Shown: positions 1-9,585, counted from the stretch's first letter. The stretch is DNA of 64,000 bases from Polynucleobacter sp. es-MAR-4 (GCF_018882055.1 NZ_JACVPF010000001.1:744001-808000); one strand, 5' to 3'. The notes: generated by a model not told the origin, from the letters alone. Program-made: numbers and translations.

Positions 1-1
1 C

Positions 2-415
2 ATTATTGTTTCTGCGTGGAACGTAGCTGATATTCCTCGTATGGCTTTAGCACCGTGCCATGCCTTCTTTCAGTTCTATGTTGCTGATGGCAAGCTTTCC
101 TGCCAACTCTATCAACGCAGTGCCGATATTTTCTTAGGCGTACCTTTTAATATTGCTAGCTACGCCCTTCTCACCCACATGATGGCGCAGCAGTGCGACT
201 TAGAGGTGGGCGATTTTGTATGGACTGGTGGCGACTGCCATCTCTATAGCAACCATTTAGAGCAAGTGGATCTGCAGCTTTCGAGAGATTTCTTCCCGCT
301 ACCTAAGCTCAATATTTTGCGCAAGCCAGATTCTATTTTTGACTATGAATTCGAAGATTTTGAAATTGCTGGCTATGAATCCCACCCCGCCATTAAAGCT
401 CCTGTAGCTGTTTAA
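2..415 (+). CDS. thyA: Thymidylate synthase, C-terminal part (5' end outside window)
   Basis: Makes dTMP from dUMP using methylene-tetrahydrofolate, in the cytoplasm. The reading frame is open from base 2, so the gene starts before the window and 137 residues are visible. The catalytic cysteine lies in the block [14 protein letters not shown] at visible residue 19. Exactly 118 residues follow it, as in the 264-residue E. coli-type enzyme, so the missing part should be about 127 residues. The dUMP-binding stretch with GDCHLYSNH is present further on. The first ATG in view (base 41) is internal to the family fold and is not the start. folA follows 15 bases downstream on the same strand, the usual thyA-folA pairing that recycles the dihydrofolate this enzyme makes. 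Confidence 0.97.
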   Translation: MIVSAWNVADIPRMALAPCHAFFQFYVADGKLSCQLYQRSADIFLGVPFNIASYALLTHMMAQQCDLEVGDFVWTGGDCHLYSNHLEQVDLQLSRDFFPLPKLNILRKPDSIFDYEFEDFEIAGYESHPAIKAPVAV

Positions 416-430
416 GAAATTAAATTACCC

Positions 431-928
431 ATGACTGCATCTAAGCACCCCGCCATCTCGATGATTGTTGCCCGCTCGCGCAACCACGTGATTGGTCGTG
501 ATAATCAAATGCCTTGGAAGATCTCCGCTGACCTGCAGTTCTTCAAAAAAGTGACTATGGGTCACCCCGTCATCATGGGGCGCAAGACTTGGGAATCTAT
601 TGGCCGCCCATTGCCGGGGCGCCGTAACATCGTAGTCAGTCGGAATCCTGACTTACAACTAACTGGCGCAGAAGTAGTGAACTCACTGGATGCAGCACTG
701 AGTAATTTGAGTGAGTTTCCGAGGGTATTTGTGATTGGTGGAGAGCAGTTATTTACACAAGCTTTCCCCAAGGCTGATCGCCTCTTCATCACCGAAATAG
801 AGATCGATGTTGATGGCGGAGATACCTTCTTTGAGGTTCCCAATCCTGAGCAATGGAAAGAGGTTGAAAGAACGCCCTCATCCGAAGGTGATATTCACTT
901 TAATTTCCTTGCACTTGAGCGAAAGTAG
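431..928 (+). CDS. folA: Dihydrofolate reductase
   Basis: Reduces dihydrofolate to tetrahydrofolate with NADPH, which is needed after each thymidylate synthase turnover. The length of 165 residues is normal for a bacterial DHFR. Visible motifs are the N-terminal strand ISMIVA, the Met20-like loop ending in QMPW, the proton-donor aspartate at about residue 34 (ISADLQFF), the NADPH-binding GRKTWESIGRPLPGR, and the late FVIGGEQLF block. It follows thyA by 15 bases and is almost certainly cotranscribed with it. No change in the usual trimethoprim-contact positions stands out by eye. Confidence 0.97.
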   Translation: MTASKHPAISMIVARSRNHVIGRDNQMPWKISADLQFFKKVTMGHPVIMGRKTWESIGRPLPGRRNIVVSRNPDLQLTGAEVVNSLDAALSNLSEFPRVFVIGGEQLFTQAFPKADRLFITEIEIDVDGGDTFFEVPNPEQWKEVERTPSSEGDIHFNFLALERK

Positions 929-985
929 TCCGCCCAGCGTCACATCCACCTAAAGCATCGAATATTCGATCCAAGGAGCTAAGCC

Positions 986-1780
986 ATGAGTTTTCCCGTT
1001 TTAAGAATGATGCTTGAGTCTTCGGATGTCATGCTACGGGTGGAACTCATTGCAATTGTCTTAACGCTTTGCTTCGTCGTATTTTATTTCTTTCAAAAAA
1101 TTTCGCCGAAATATTTATTTGGTGATGATGGTCCCTACGCTGGTTATATCTATAACGCGATGGGTGTCATATACAGCATCTTATTTGCCTTTATTACCGT
1201 GCTGGTTTGGCAAAGCTATAACAATGTAAGCGATTCAGTGGCGAAGGAAGCCAACCACCTCAATAATATGTATCGACTTTACTCAGCATTCCCACCAGAG
1301 TTTGATCAATCTGGAAAGCAAGCTCTGAGAGCTTACACAAAAACTGTCATAGATGAGGAGTGGCCTCTTTTAAGTCAAGATAAATTCAGTGTGAAGGCAT
1401 TTAAACAATTATTAGAACTAGAGCTTGATCTCATTAAATACCAACCTCAGAATCCCGGCCAAATTAATGCACATCAAAAATTACTTCAGCTCGCCATAGA
1501 ATACGCAGAACTACGACGCAGTCGAATTTATAACGCTCAGTTCGCTCTAGCGTATCCGGCATGGTTTGGGCTCATCAGCAGCTCTTTTGTATTTCTATTT
1601 TTTTCCTGCTTATTTAAGATGCAATCAAAGCGTACGCACATTGTGATGACCATTTTTTTAGGCCTCACCATTGCTGGTGCCGTGTACTTTTTGATTCTAT
1701 ACATCCACCCATTCCTAGGGCCAATGGCAATTTCTTCTGCTCCGCTACAGAATTTATTGGATTTCAACTGGAAGTTTTAG
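986..1780 (+). CDS. DUF4239 (bestrophin-like) membrane protein
   Basis: A 264-residue membrane protein of unknown function. Hydrophobic segments lie near residues 20-37 and 57-75, followed by a soluble helical stretch (about 80-180) and two more membrane segments near 190-210 and 220-243. The pattern of a short hydrophobic N-terminus, the sequence AMGVIYSILFAFITVLVW and a helical middle followed by two C-terminal membrane spans fits the DUF4239 family, sometimes called bestrophin-like. An AAGGAG ribosome site lies about 9 bases before the ATG. It sits 57 bases after folA on the same strand, and a strong terminator follows. Family assignment is by recognition only; no transport activity can be claimed from sequence. 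Confidence 0.7.
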   Translation: MSFPVLRMMLESSDVMLRVELIAIVLTLCFVVFYFFQKISPKYLFGDDGPYAGYIYNAMGVIYSILFAFITVLVWQSYNNVSDSVAKEANHLNNMYRLYSAFPPEFDQSGKQALRAYTKTVIDEEWPLLSQDKFSVKAFKQLLELELDLIKYQPQNPGQINAHQKLLQLAIEYAELRRSRIYNAQFALAYPAWFGLISSSFVFLFFSCLFKMQSKRTHIVMTIFLGLTIAGAVYFLILYIHPFLGPMAISSAPLQNLLDFNWKF

Positions 1781-1800
1781 GGTGACTCCACAAATACAGA

Positions 1801-1829
1801 TAAGGGGGCGAAACGCCCCCTTATTTCTT
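1801..1829 (+). terminator. Rho-independent terminator after the DUF4239 gene
   Basis: A perfect 10-bp stem (TAAGGGGGCG and CGCCCCCTTA) with an AAA loop is followed by TTTCTT. It closes the thyA-folA-DUF4239 unit. The opposing gene ends only 7 bases downstream, so the hairpin may also stop convergent transcription. Confidence 0.85.
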
Positions 1830-1835
1830 GGCATC

Positions 1836-2918
1836 TCAAAGCTTCTTGGTGAAGCTGTACTGTGCAAATGCCTGCTCAGCGACACCGAACCACTGTGCCT
1901 CCATGTTCCTGAAGGCACGATAGTCTTCAAAGATTTTCTTGAACTGAGGATTCTTAGCTGATTCTTCAGCATAGGTTTCCTGGCTAGCTTTAAAGCAGGC
2001 ATCCATTACTGAGGTATTGAATTTTCGCAATACTGCCCCACCTTGAACCAAGCGCTGCAATGCGGGCGGGTTCAAAGCATCGTACTTCGCACACATATCA
2101 GTGTGAGCCTCAAAACATGCTGCCTGCCATGCAGCCTGGTATGCAGGTGGCAATGAATCCCACTGTTTCTTGTTGACTAAGAATGAAAGGCCAGCCGCGC
2201 CCTCCCAGAATGCGGGGTAGTAGTAATTCTTTGCTACCTTAGCTAAACCCAATTTCTCATCATCGTAAGGACCAACAAATTCTGCAGCATCAATCGTGCC
2301 TTTTTCTAGAGCTGAATAAATTTCGCCCGCAGGGAGCTGTTGAGGCACTACCCCTAGCTTTGCAAGCACTTGTCCAGCAAAGCCGGCGATACGGAATTTA
2401 AGCCCTTTGAGATCTTCTGGAGATTTAATTTCTTTGCGGAACCAACCACCCATTTGAGTACCAGTTTGCCCGCCCAAGAAGTTCACAATGTTGTAACTAG
2501 CGTAAAGCTCACGCATTAACTTCATGCCATTACCATGCAGCATCCAAGCTGCTTGCTGACGCGCTGTCATACCAAAGGGGGCAGCAGTATCAAAAATAAA
2601 TGCACTGTTCTTACCTAAATAGTAATAACTAGCCGTGTGCCCACACTCCACGGTGCCATTCTGTACCGCATCCAATACTTGTAAGGCAGGCACTACTTCG
2701 CCAGCTGCAAATACTTTGACATTGAATTTACCGTCTGTTGCTTTACGCAAGGCATTGGCAAATACTTCCGGCGTTCCAAATAAGGTATCTAAGGATTTAG
2801 GAAAACTCGAGACCAAACGCCAATTGAGCGTTGGCAAACTCTGTGCAATAGATGGGGCCGCTAGTGCTGCCGCGCCTGCGCCAATGGTGGCCTTCTTTAA
2901 AAAGGAACGTCTTTGCAT
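1836..2918 (-). CDS. TRAP-type transporter solute-binding protein (DctP family)
   Basis: Periplasmic receptor that would capture an organic acid for a TRAP transporter. From the ATG chosen here it has 360 residues. The N-terminus MQRRSFLKK followed by an Ala-rich core and an APSIAQS cleavage region is a Tat-type signal peptide. The body has DctP-family features, such as the APFGM stretch and LKGLKFRIAG. A TTG 15 bases upstream could extend the frame, but it lies inside the strong GGAGGAG ribosome site, which is well spaced for the ATG at 2918. No DctQ/DctM membrane genes are adjacent, so this is an orphan receptor here. It resembles receptors annotated for mannitol or chloroaromatic compounds, but the ligand is unknown. 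Confidence 0.88.
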   Translation of the reverse strand: MQRRSFLKKATIGAGAAALAAPSIAQSLPTLNWRLVSSFPKSLDTLFGTPEVFANALRKATDGKFNVKVFAAGEVVPALQVLDAVQNGTVECGHTASYYYLGKNSAFIFDTAAPFGMTARQQAAWMLHGNGMKLMRELYASYNIVNFLGGQTGTQMGGWFRKEIKSPEDLKGLKFRIAGFAGQVLAKLGVVPQQLPAGEIYSALEKGTIDAAEFVGPYDDEKLGLAKVAKNYYYPAFWEGAAGLSFLVNKKQWDSLPPAYQAAWQAACFEAHTDMCAKYDALNPPALQRLVQGGAVLRKFNTSVMDACFKASQETYAEESAKNPQFKKIFEDYRAFRNMEAQWFGVAEQAFAQYSFTKKL

Positions 2919-2972
2919 CTTTTTCTCCTCCAAAATAATTTACTTTTTTATTTATATTCTTTAATTGATGTT

Positions 2973-4319
2973 TTATTTACCACCAACAGTCATTGACCCA
3001 ATCAAGATGGAGCCAGTCTCCTTGGTTCCGCGGATCAATGAATCGCTACCAATCATCTGAATATCCATCAGCATATCGCGCAAGTTGCTAGCAATCGTAA
3101 TTCCTTCCACCGGATACTGAATCTCGCCGTTCTCTACCCAATAACCAAAAGCGCCACGAGAGTAATCTCCGGTAACGTAGTTGACGCCTTGCCCCATGAG
3201 CTCGGTCACCAGTAGGCCAGTCCCCATTTCTTTTAAGAGCGCAGGCAATCCACCTTTAGGCGTCTTGCGACTTTGTAAGCTGAGATGATGGGAGCCACCA
3301 GCATTGCCGGTGGTTTTCATACCCAGTTTTCTGGCGGAGTAAGTAGATAAGAAATAGCCCTGCAACACACCCTTATCCACCACAGTTCTAGCTTTAGTTT
3401 TCACACCCTCTTCATCAAACGGTGCGCTTCCTGTCATCGACTTCAGGTGAGGGTTTTCAAAAAGGCTAACGTGCTTTGGCAAGACTTGTTTGCCTAGGCT
3501 ATCCAATAAAAAACTGGAGCGACGATAAAGAGCACCACCAGAAACAGCCTGTACCAATCCACCAAGTAGGCCAGCCGCTAAGGGCGCTTCAAAGATCACT
3601 GGGCAGCGTCGAGTAGTTAATGACCTCGCCTTAAGACGTGAGAGTGCACGCTCTGCCGCGTATTTCCCAATCGCAGCTGGATTGGCCAACTCTTCAGGGA
3701 TGCGTGAGCTTGAATACCAGTCATCTCTTTGCATGAGTGACTTTTTGCCGCCCTCATTTGCAATCGGCGCGCACGAAATGTAGTGGCGAGAGAATGGATA
3801 GCCACCCATAAATCCGTGACTAGTCCCCATCATGAAATGCGCGTGATGTGCGGATACCGATGCACCATCGCTATTTTGAATTTGCTTGCTAACCGCAAAG
3901 GCGGCACCCTCAGCAGTGCGTGCAATATCAATCGCTGTTGCCGAATCTAAATTCCACGGGTGAAATAGATCGAGATCGAGGGGATGTTTTTCGAGGAGCT
4001 CTTTTTCAGCTGGGCCAGCACAAAGATCTTCGGCTGTATGTTGGGCAATATGGTACGCAGCTTCAACCGTTGCCTTCAGGGAACCTTTGGAGAAGTCGCT
4101 TGTACTGGCATTACCGCGGCGATGACCCAAAAAGACCGTGACACCAACCTGCTTATCCAGGCTTTGCTCAATGGTCTCCACCTCGCCCTTGCGAACAGTA
4201 ACCGAAAGACCTTGTCCCTCAGAAACCTCTGCCACCGCATCTGAGGCGCCCCGTCTTTTGGCTTCCGTGAGCATGAAATCAATGATTTCTTGAAACTGAT
4301 TTGATGAGTATGTAAACAT
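2973..4319 (-). CDS. pmbA: PmbA/TldE-type metalloprotease subunit
   Basis: Partner of TldD in a cytoplasmic proteolytic complex known in E. coli for maturing microcin B17 and degrading CcdA. The 448-residue length matches PmbA. The sequence shows the family's N-terminal domain (AEVSEGQGLSVTVRKGEVETIEQ) and the C-terminal block with GLLVTELMGQGVNYVTGDYSRG, where glycines and aspartate line the active cleft. PmbA itself lacks the HExxxH zinc site, which sits in TldD, and none is seen here. It is divergent from mog across 26 bases. In many relatives a DUF615 (yjgA) gene lies between pmbA and mog; it is absent here. Confidence 0.95.
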   Translation of the reverse strand: MFTYSSNQFQEIIDFMLTEAKRRGASDAVAEVSEGQGLSVTVRKGEVETIEQSLDKQVGVTVFLGHRRGNASTSDFSKGSLKATVEAAYHIAQHTAEDLCAGPAEKELLEKHPLDLDLFHPWNLDSATAIDIARTAEGAAFAVSKQIQNSDGASVSAHHAHFMMGTSHGFMGGYPFSRHYISCAPIANEGGKKSLMQRDDWYSSSRIPEELANPAAIGKYAAERALSRLKARSLTTRRCPVIFEAPLAAGLLGGLVQAVSGGALYRRSSFLLDSLGKQVLPKHVSLFENPHLKSMTGSAPFDEEGVKTKARTVVDKGVLQGYFLSTYSARKLGMKTTGNAGGSHHLSLQSRKTPKGGLPALLKEMGTGLLVTELMGQGVNYVTGDYSRGAFGYWVENGEIQYPVEGITIASNLRDMLMDIQMIGSDSLIRGTKETGSILIGSMTVGGK

Positions 4320-4345
4320 GCCCTAATAATAGCTAGAATAGAAAC

Positions 4346-4969
4346 ATGAAGCATACCGAAGCTTGGAAAAGATCCACCCCTGACGAAATCAAAATTGGCT
4401 TAATCTCGATCTCCGATCGAGCGAGTAAAGGCGTATACACCGATGAAGGGGTTCCTGCCCTCCGAACATGGCTGGAAAGCGCCCTCAGCACACCCTATGT
4501 CTTTCATGAGCGCCTGATCGCGGATGAGCGGGAAGTAATCACCGAAACCATCGTAGAACTGGCAGATGAATTAGGTTGCGATTTAGTCCTCACCACAGGC
4601 GGCACAGGCCCCTCCCGAAGAGATGTAACCCCTGAGGCCACAATCGATGCGGGAACCCGGGAAATGCCCGGATTTGGCGAGCAAATGCGTCAAATTAGCC
4701 TACGCTTTGTACCAACTGCTATTTTGTCGCGTCAAACTGCCGTTTTACGAGAAATCGAAGGGCACACCGCCCTTGTCATTAATTTGCCAGGTCAACCTAA
4801 ATCCATCAAAGAAACCCTTGAAGGCCTCAAAGATGCTGAGGGTAAATCCATCGTGCAGGGTATTTTTGCCTCAGTGCCTTACTGCATTGAACTTTTTGGC
4901 GGCCCCATTATCCAAACCCATGAATCCGTTATTAAAGTCTATAGACCCAAAAGCGCCATCAAGAAGTAA
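4346..4969 (+). CDS. mog: Molybdopterin adenylyltransferase
   Basis: Adenylates molybdopterin before molybdate insertion in molybdenum cofactor synthesis. The 207-residue protein has the MoCF-binding fold, with IGLISISDRASKG near residues 17-29, the nucleotide/pterin loop TTGGTGPS at 83-90 followed by RRDVTPEA, and the NLPGQPKSIKE segment near the C-terminus. It stands alone, divergent from pmbA, and ends in its own terminator. No other molybdenum cofactor genes are in the window. Confidence is high because the TTGGTG and DVTPEA motifs are diagnostic of the MogA/MoaB group and the length favours MogA. Confidence 0.93.
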   Translation: MKHTEAWKRSTPDEIKIGLISISDRASKGVYTDEGVPALRTWLESALSTPYVFHERLIADEREVITETIVELADELGCDLVLTTGGTGPSRRDVTPEATIDAGTREMPGFGEQMRQISLRFVPTAILSRQTAVLREIEGHTALVINLPGQPKSIKETLEGLKDAEGKSIVQGIFASVPYCIELFGGPIIQTHESVIKVYRPKSAIKK

Positions 4970-4988
4970 GGCATCCTAAAGGGTAGAT

Positions 4989-5018
4989 AAAAAGGGTCCA
5001 GTAATGGACCCTTTTTAT
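4989..5018 (+). terminator. Terminator after mog (bidirectional)
   Basis: AAAAAGGGTCC and GGACCCTTTTT form a perfect 11-bp stem around the loop AGTAAT. A-run and T-run flanks mean it can stop transcription from both mog and the opposing orn gene. Confidence 0.9.
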
Positions 5019-5041
5019 ATTGCACGCTAATAGATGCTGAA

Positions 5042-5629
5042 TTATTCCGGTAAGGGCACGATAAATTTTTCTCGATAGTACTTAAGCTCCTCGATGGACT
5101 CTTCAATGTCTGCCAAGGCGGTATGAGCCTGCTTTTTAGTGAAGCCCTTTACTAACTCAGGGTGCCAACGCTTACAAAGCTCCTTGAGGGTAGAAACGTC
5201 GATATTTCGATAATGAAAGAACGCCTCTAGTTTTGGCATGTACTTCGCCATAAAACGACGATCCTGACCAATCGTATTGCCACACATTGGCGCAATTCCA
5301 GGTTTGATGTATTTCTTTAAAAAAGCGATGCATTCAGCTTCAGCAGTAGCTTCGTCTGTAGTTGAGGCCCTAACCTTCTCAATCAGGCCGGAGCGTCCAT
5401 GAGTGCCCTTATTCCAAGCATCCATCGCATCTAATAAGGCGTCATCCTGATGAACCACCCAAACTGGGGCAGTAGCAATGGTATTGAGGTGTGCATCGGT
5501 CACGATGACAGCAATTTCCAAAATGCGCTCTTTTTCAGGGTCTAGACCCGACATCTCCATATCCACCCAAATCAGGTGTTCATTGGCTGGCGCCGCCTTT
5601 GGTGCAGGGGTACTTGTTTTTTCACTCAT
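5042..5629 (-). CDS. orn: Oligoribonuclease
   Basis: 3'-to-5' exonuclease that degrades RNA fragments of two to five nucleotides, including pGpG from cyclic-di-GMP turnover. DEDDh motifs are visible: DxE in [20 protein letters not shown] and the closing [18 protein letters not shown]. Length is 195 residues from the ATG at 5629. A second in-frame ATG at 5641 would add four residues (MIID). Neither has a clear ribosome site, so the choice is uncertain. It is divergent from the M48 protease gene with only 15 bases between the start codons, so the promoter of each must lie inside the other gene or its leader. Confidence 0.95.
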   Translation of the reverse strand: MSEKTSTPAPKAAPANEHLIWVDMEMSGLDPEKERILEIAVIVTDAHLNTIATAPVWVVHQDDALLDAMDAWNKGTHGRSGLIEKVRASTTDEATAEAECIAFLKKYIKPGIAPMCGNTIGQDRRFMAKYMPKLEAFFHYRNIDVSTLKELCKRWHPELVKGFTKKQAHTALADIEESIEELKYYREKFIVPLPE

Positions 5630-5644
5630 ATCTATAATCATCTC

Positions 5645-6895
5645 ATGACATTCACAATTGTTTTTCTAATCGCCTTCATCGCCAGCTTTGGTCTACGCCA
5701 CTGGTTATCCCAACGCCAAATTCGTCACGTTGCACTCAACCGTGATGTGGTGCCCGCTGAGTTCGCCTCACAGATCTCTCTGGCCGAACACCAAAAAGCT
5801 GCCGACTATACGATTGCCAAACTACGCCTCGGTATTTTAGAGAATGGCTTCAGTGCAATTGTTTTGATGGGCTTCACGCTCTTGGGCGGCTTACAGATCT
5901 TGAACTTCTCTCTTCTGCAATTATTGGGAGAGGGCATTGCACAGCAAATGGCTCTCTTGATATCCATCGTCCTGATCTCCGGAGTTATTGACCTACCCTT
6001 CTCTTGGTACAAACAGTTTTACCTAGAAGAGCGCTTTGGATTCAATCGCATGAATGCCAAGCTCTTTTTTAGCGACATGTTCAAGGGTTTAGGTGTTGGT
6101 GGCGCAATTGGCGTTCCACTGCTCTGGGTCATTCTCAGCTTGATGGCTCAAGCAGGTGACTTTTGGTGGCTATGGGCGTGGGGCGTTCTTACTGTTTTCA
6201 GCCTATTGATGCAGTGGATATTTCCAACCTTTATCGCGCCTATCTTTAATAAGTTTGAAGCACTAGAAGAAGGTGCACTAAAGACCCAAATCGAAGCTCT
6301 GCTAACACGTTGTGATTTTGCCAGTCAGGGCCTGTTTGTGATGGATGGCAGCAAACGCAGTGCGCACGGTAATGCATTTTTTGCCGGCATGGGTAAAGCT
6401 AAGCGCATCGTATTTTTTGATACCTTGATTGAAAAGCTAAACCCTGGTGAAGTGGAAGCCGTACTAGCTCATGAACTTGGCCACTACAAGTGCAACCATA
6501 TTCGCAAGCGCTTGCTAGTTTCCTTTGCTTTGAGCTTTGTGACATTCGCACTCCTAGGCTGGATCAGCACTCAGCCTTGGTTCTATAGCGATCTTGGTGT
6601 GATGCCCAACCCCAATGGCTATAACGGCGGCCTAGCCTTAGCACTCTTCATGTTGGTATCGCCCGTCTTTAGCTTCTTCCTGACTCCGCTATCGAGCTTG
6701 GCATCACGTAAACATGAATATGAAGCAGATGGTTTTGCTGCAGATAAATCCTCTGCAGCAGATTTGATCTCCGCCTTAGTCAAGCTCTATCAAGGCAACG
6801 CATCGACCTTAACGCCAGATCCGATCTATACCGCTTTTTATAGTTCGCACCCCCCTGCTCCATTACGCATTGCCAATCTCAAACGTTTCAACTGA
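5645..6895 (+). CDS. M48 family membrane metalloprotease (Ste24/CAAX-protease-like)
   Basis: Zinc metalloprotease embedded in the inner membrane, 416 residues. The zinc motif HELGH is at about residues 276-280, and the third ligand region EYEADGFA is near 355-365. Several hydrophobic helices precede and follow it, as in Ste24p-like enzymes with an N-terminal M48_N domain. The frame is open further upstream to 5576, but that part is antisense to orn and the hydrophobic [15 protein letters not shown] begins at 5645, so this ATG was chosen. Bacterial Ste24 homologues are thought to act in membrane protein quality control; the substrate is unknown. rsgA follows after 21 bases. Confidence 0.9.
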   Translation: MTFTIVFLIAFIASFGLRHWLSQRQIRHVALNRDVVPAEFASQISLAEHQKAADYTIAKLRLGILENGFSAIVLMGFTLLGGLQILNFSLLQLLGEGIAQQMALLISIVLISGVIDLPFSWYKQFYLEERFGFNRMNAKLFFSDMFKGLGVGGAIGVPLLWVILSLMAQAGDFWWLWAWGVLTVFSLLMQWIFPTFIAPIFNKFEALEEGALKTQIEALLTRCDFASQGLFVMDGSKRSAHGNAFFAGMGKAKRIVFFDTLIEKLNPGEVEAVLAHELGHYKCNHIRKRLLVSFALSFVTFALLGWISTQPWFYSDLGVMPNPNGYNGGLALALFMLVSPVFSFFLTPLSSLASRKHEYEADGFAADKSSAADLISALVKLYQGNASTLTPDPIYTAFYSSHPPAPLRIANLKRFN

Positions 6896-6916
6896 GTAAC
6901 CCGGAATATTTAGTTG

Positions 6917-7930
6917 ATGGAACAATTTCATGCGCTACTCACAGCCTCCTATGGAAGGCATTATTTAGCGCAGCGATTGGTCAAGGATGAGCGTGGAAAT
7001 GAATCCCCTCTCGGTGAATTAATTCAGGTAAGTACGCCAGCCAAGCAACACATTGGTGCAGTAGGTGATCGCATGCTCCTGGAGATGACCTCAGTAGATC
7101 AAGCACGCATTATTCGCATCGAACCACGAGAAAATTTACTCTATCGATCTGATGCCTTTAAAAGCAAGCTCATCGCCTCAAATGTCGATCAAATATTAGT
7201 CGTGCTGGCTACGCAACCCGCTTTCTCCCCTGACCTTTTGGGAAGAGCAGTTGTTGCTGCAGAGACAAACCAAATTGGTTTGCACATTCTCCTCAACAAA
7301 TGCGACCTCAAAGATAACTTAGAGCACGCGCGCAAGATCATTGCACCCTATGCATGCATGGGCTACCCCGTAACAGAGGTATCCGCTAAGTTTGATGAGG
7401 CCTCCATCGAAGCATTGCGCCCCGCTATTTGCGGCAAGGTATCTGTGTTTGTTGGTCAATCTGGTATGGGCAAATCCAGCCTACTGAATGCCTGGGTTCC
7501 GAATGCAGCAGCGATTACTCAAGAGTACTCAGTTCGCTTGGATACCGGTAAACACACTACAACTGCCTGTCGCTACTTTGAGCTACCCGAGGCTTGGGGG
7601 CGTGATGCTAGCGGCAAATTGGGCGCCCTAATTGACTCCCCTGGCTTTCAGGAGTTTGGCTTGGCGCATATGTCTGTCAGCGAGTTAGAACATGCCTTTA
7701 GGGAGTTTCATGATCTGCTGGGCAAGTGTCGCTTTCATAACTGCGCTCACCAATCTGAGCCGGACTGTGCAATACGAGAAGCTGTGGACAGAAATGAAAT
7801 AGCGCCAGAAAGACTGGCGCTATTTAGGCAATTGCGGTCCGACTCAAAAACGGCCGATACGCAGATTCAGGGAATTAGCCAAGCCAAAGAGCGATGGTCA
7901 GCATTAGCAATAAAGCCATCCAAGCGATAA
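6917..7930 (+). CDS. rsgA: Ribosome small subunit-dependent GTPase A
   Basis: Circularly permuted GTPase that checks late 30S subunit maturation. The order of GTPase motifs is permuted as expected: G4 (NKCDLKD) comes before G1 (GQSGMGKSS) and G3 (DSPGF). An N-terminal OB-like region and a C-terminal zinc site follow, with Cys and His in CRFHNCAHQSEPDC. It has 337 residues from the ATG; a TTG one codon earlier is possible but less likely. The 3' end overlaps the convergent CobD-like gene by 56 bases, so the last 19 codons are read on both strands. Confidence 0.95.
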   Translation: MEQFHALLTASYGRHYLAQRLVKDERGNESPLGELIQVSTPAKQHIGAVGDRMLLEMTSVDQARIIRIEPRENLLYRSDAFKSKLIASNVDQILVVLATQPAFSPDLLGRAVVAAETNQIGLHILLNKCDLKDNLEHARKIIAPYACMGYPVTEVSAKFDEASIEALRPAICGKVSVFVGQSGMGKSSLLNAWVPNAAAITQEYSVRLDTGKHTTTACRYFELPEAWGRDASGKLGALIDSPGFQEFGLAHMSVSELEHAFREFHDLLGKCRFHNCAHQSEPDCAIREAVDRNEIAPERLALFRQLRSDSKTADTQIQGISQAKERWSALAIKPSKR

Positions 7931-8834
7931 CTAAGCGCCACACCAAACCAATTGCAGAGCGCATCGTGCGCTCATTCGGCTCAAGGCCTACTTCGTAAAC
8001 AACGGGCTCACCAGCTTCAGCCATACGCAAAGCTTCATCGCTATCAGGCTCGCTCATAGGCTCACCCAAACGAACACCCAGAGCACCACTACCAGATGCC
8101 AAGATCACTGCTGATAAAGAGTCGGACCATTTGCCAGTCAAATGACGCCATGCATAGACTGCGCCCTCAAAGTTACCGACAATCGCAAAGCCCATCGCTG
8201 TGATGCGAGCAGGCACCCAATCTAAAACGTAGAAGAAATGACGCGCCGCTTCACTTAAATTGAAGTCACCTTTTTCTGACCAGCGCTGAGCAGCTGTATC
8301 AGCTAAGCGGTACAAGACCACGCCTGCTGGGCCCATTGGCATTAGGAACCAGAACAGCACACCAAAAACATGGTGATGCGAACCAATAATGGCACGCTCT
8401 AGTGCAAGTGAAATGACTTCAGTCTCTGTGAGATTGGAGGCATCTAATTCAGGGCCATACCACTCACCCAAGGCTGCGCGTGCTGCTGGCAAATCATGAT
8501 TAGCAATTGCTTCATGTACTAGCGTGAAGGAGTGGCTAAATTGGCGAAAACCAAAAAATAAGTAGGCGATTAATACATTCCATATGAAACCTAAAATTGG
8601 AAAGGTCACCATGAAGACAACGTAGAGAACAAATACTAAAAACGTTGGCAGAATAAATGCGACCAAGCATGCCATACGAGCACCTACTGGGCTCGCGCCT
8701 TCTTCGGTCTTGCCACCGAATTCACCGGCGACCCAATCTAACCAGCGAGCGCTCATGCGCGCGATCCAATGGGTCGAAGTTACTGGGCGATATTGCTCAG
8801 CAATGAGGGCAAAGAGAATAGAAAAGAAAGTCAT
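7875..8834 (-). CDS. CobD/CbiB family membrane protein
   Basis: A 319-residue integral membrane protein with hydrophobic helices at the N-terminus, near residues 55-90, around 170, and at the extreme C-terminus (LVIAWMALLLMLTIALWLG). It belongs to the CobD/CbiB-like group common in Burkholderiales, related to adenosylcobinamide-phosphate synthase and AmpE-type proteins. No other cobalamin genes are nearby, so a true corrinoid role is doubtful. Its start overlaps the end of the Nudix gene by 4 bases (ATGA), which implies translational coupling. Its 3' end runs 56 bases into rsgA on the other strand. Confidence 0.75.
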   Translation of the reverse strand: MTFFSILFALIAEQYRPVTSTHWIARMSARWLDWVAGEFGGKTEEGASPVGARMACLVAFILPTFLVFVLYVVFMVTFPILGFIWNVLIAYLFFGFRQFSHSFTLVHEAIANHDLPAARAALGEWYGPELDASNLTETEVISLALERAIIGSHHHVFGVLFWFLMPMGPAGVVLYRLADTAAQRWSEKGDFNLSEAARHFFYVLDWVPARITAMGFAIVGNFEGAVYAWRHLTGKWSDSLSAVILASGSGALGVRLGEPMSEPDSDEALRMAEAGEPVVYEVGLEPNERTMRSAIGLVWRLVIAWMALLLMLTIALWLG

Positions 8835-9568
8835 ACTTTTAATAAATGATAAAGGTTACGCAACATACCAGCAGTAGCACCCCAGATAAAACGATTTTCA
8901 TAGGGCATTGAATAAAACCGACGACTACCCTGATCACTCTCCCAGACTCGCACTTGATGATTTGCAGGGTCCATTAAAAAATGTAAAGGCACTTCAAAAA
9001 CATCTGCAACTTCAAAAGCATCTAAGGCATATTCTGCCTGAGGTTTTACCAATCCCACAACTGGCGTCACACTATAGCCCGAAACCGTTAAATACTGAGG
9101 CAAATGGCCAATGATTTCCACCCCCTGCCTATCCAAGCCGATTTCCTCTTCACTTTCTCGTAAAGCGGTGTCATTAGGGCTGGAATCACCCGGATCCATC
9201 CGTCCACCTGGAAAGCTAATTTGACCAGCATGGTCGTGTAAATGATCGGTCCTTTGGGTTAGCAGCACCGACAGTCCATCAGCCTTCAACAGCAAAGGGA
9301 TGAGCACCGCTGCCTGGGTTATTTTTCCAGCAGCTTGGCGATTTTGAATAATGCCTGCCGCAATGACCTGTCGATTTTCATCGGTGATCTCTGGCTGCCA
9401 AGCAGGTGGAATCTGAAAACGATTTTTCAGATTCACTGGATGCAAATGATGGTCAGCTACCCTGGGTTGATCTGCGCATACCTCATGAATCGGAATCGCC
9501 TGCGCATCAAAGCTCAATGGAGTGGCTGCACTCAATTTTTGCTCTTGGGGTTTCTGATTCTGAGTCAT
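8831..9568 (-). CDS. CoA pyrophosphatase-like Nudix hydrolase
   Basis: Likely cleaves the pyrophosphate bond of CoA or acyl-CoA. It has 245 residues. The Nudix box begins at SFPGGRMDPGD and ends REsEEEIGL. Immediately before it, LLTQRTDHLHDHAGQ matches the NuCoA signature that marks the CoA-cleaving subgroup. The position usually taken by the first Nudix glutamate (GX5E) appears to be Asp in PGD, while the REXXEE glutamates are intact. The first 70 residues are polar and poorly conserved by eye. It overlaps the CobD-like gene by 4 bases and probably shares its transcript. Confidence 0.85.
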   Translation of the reverse strand: MTQNQKPQEQKLSAATPLSFDAQAIPIHEVCADQPRVADHHLHPVNLKNRFQIPPAWQPEITDENRQVIAAGIIQNRQAAGKITQAAVLIPLLLKADGLSVLLTQRTDHLHDHAGQISFPGGRMDPGDSSPNDTALRESEEEIGLDRQGVEIIGHLPQYLTVSGYSVTPVVGLVKPQAEYALDAFEVADVFEVPLHFLMDPANHQVRVWESDQGSRRFYSMPYENRFIWGATAGMLRNLYHLLKV

Positions 9569-9585
9569 TAGCTTATTTTAGGGCA

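Noticed and set aside
2919..2933. TTG start extending the TRAP receptor by five residues
   Set aside because: The TTG sits inside the GGAGGAG ribosome site that serves the ATG at 2918, and the Tat signal begins at that ATG.
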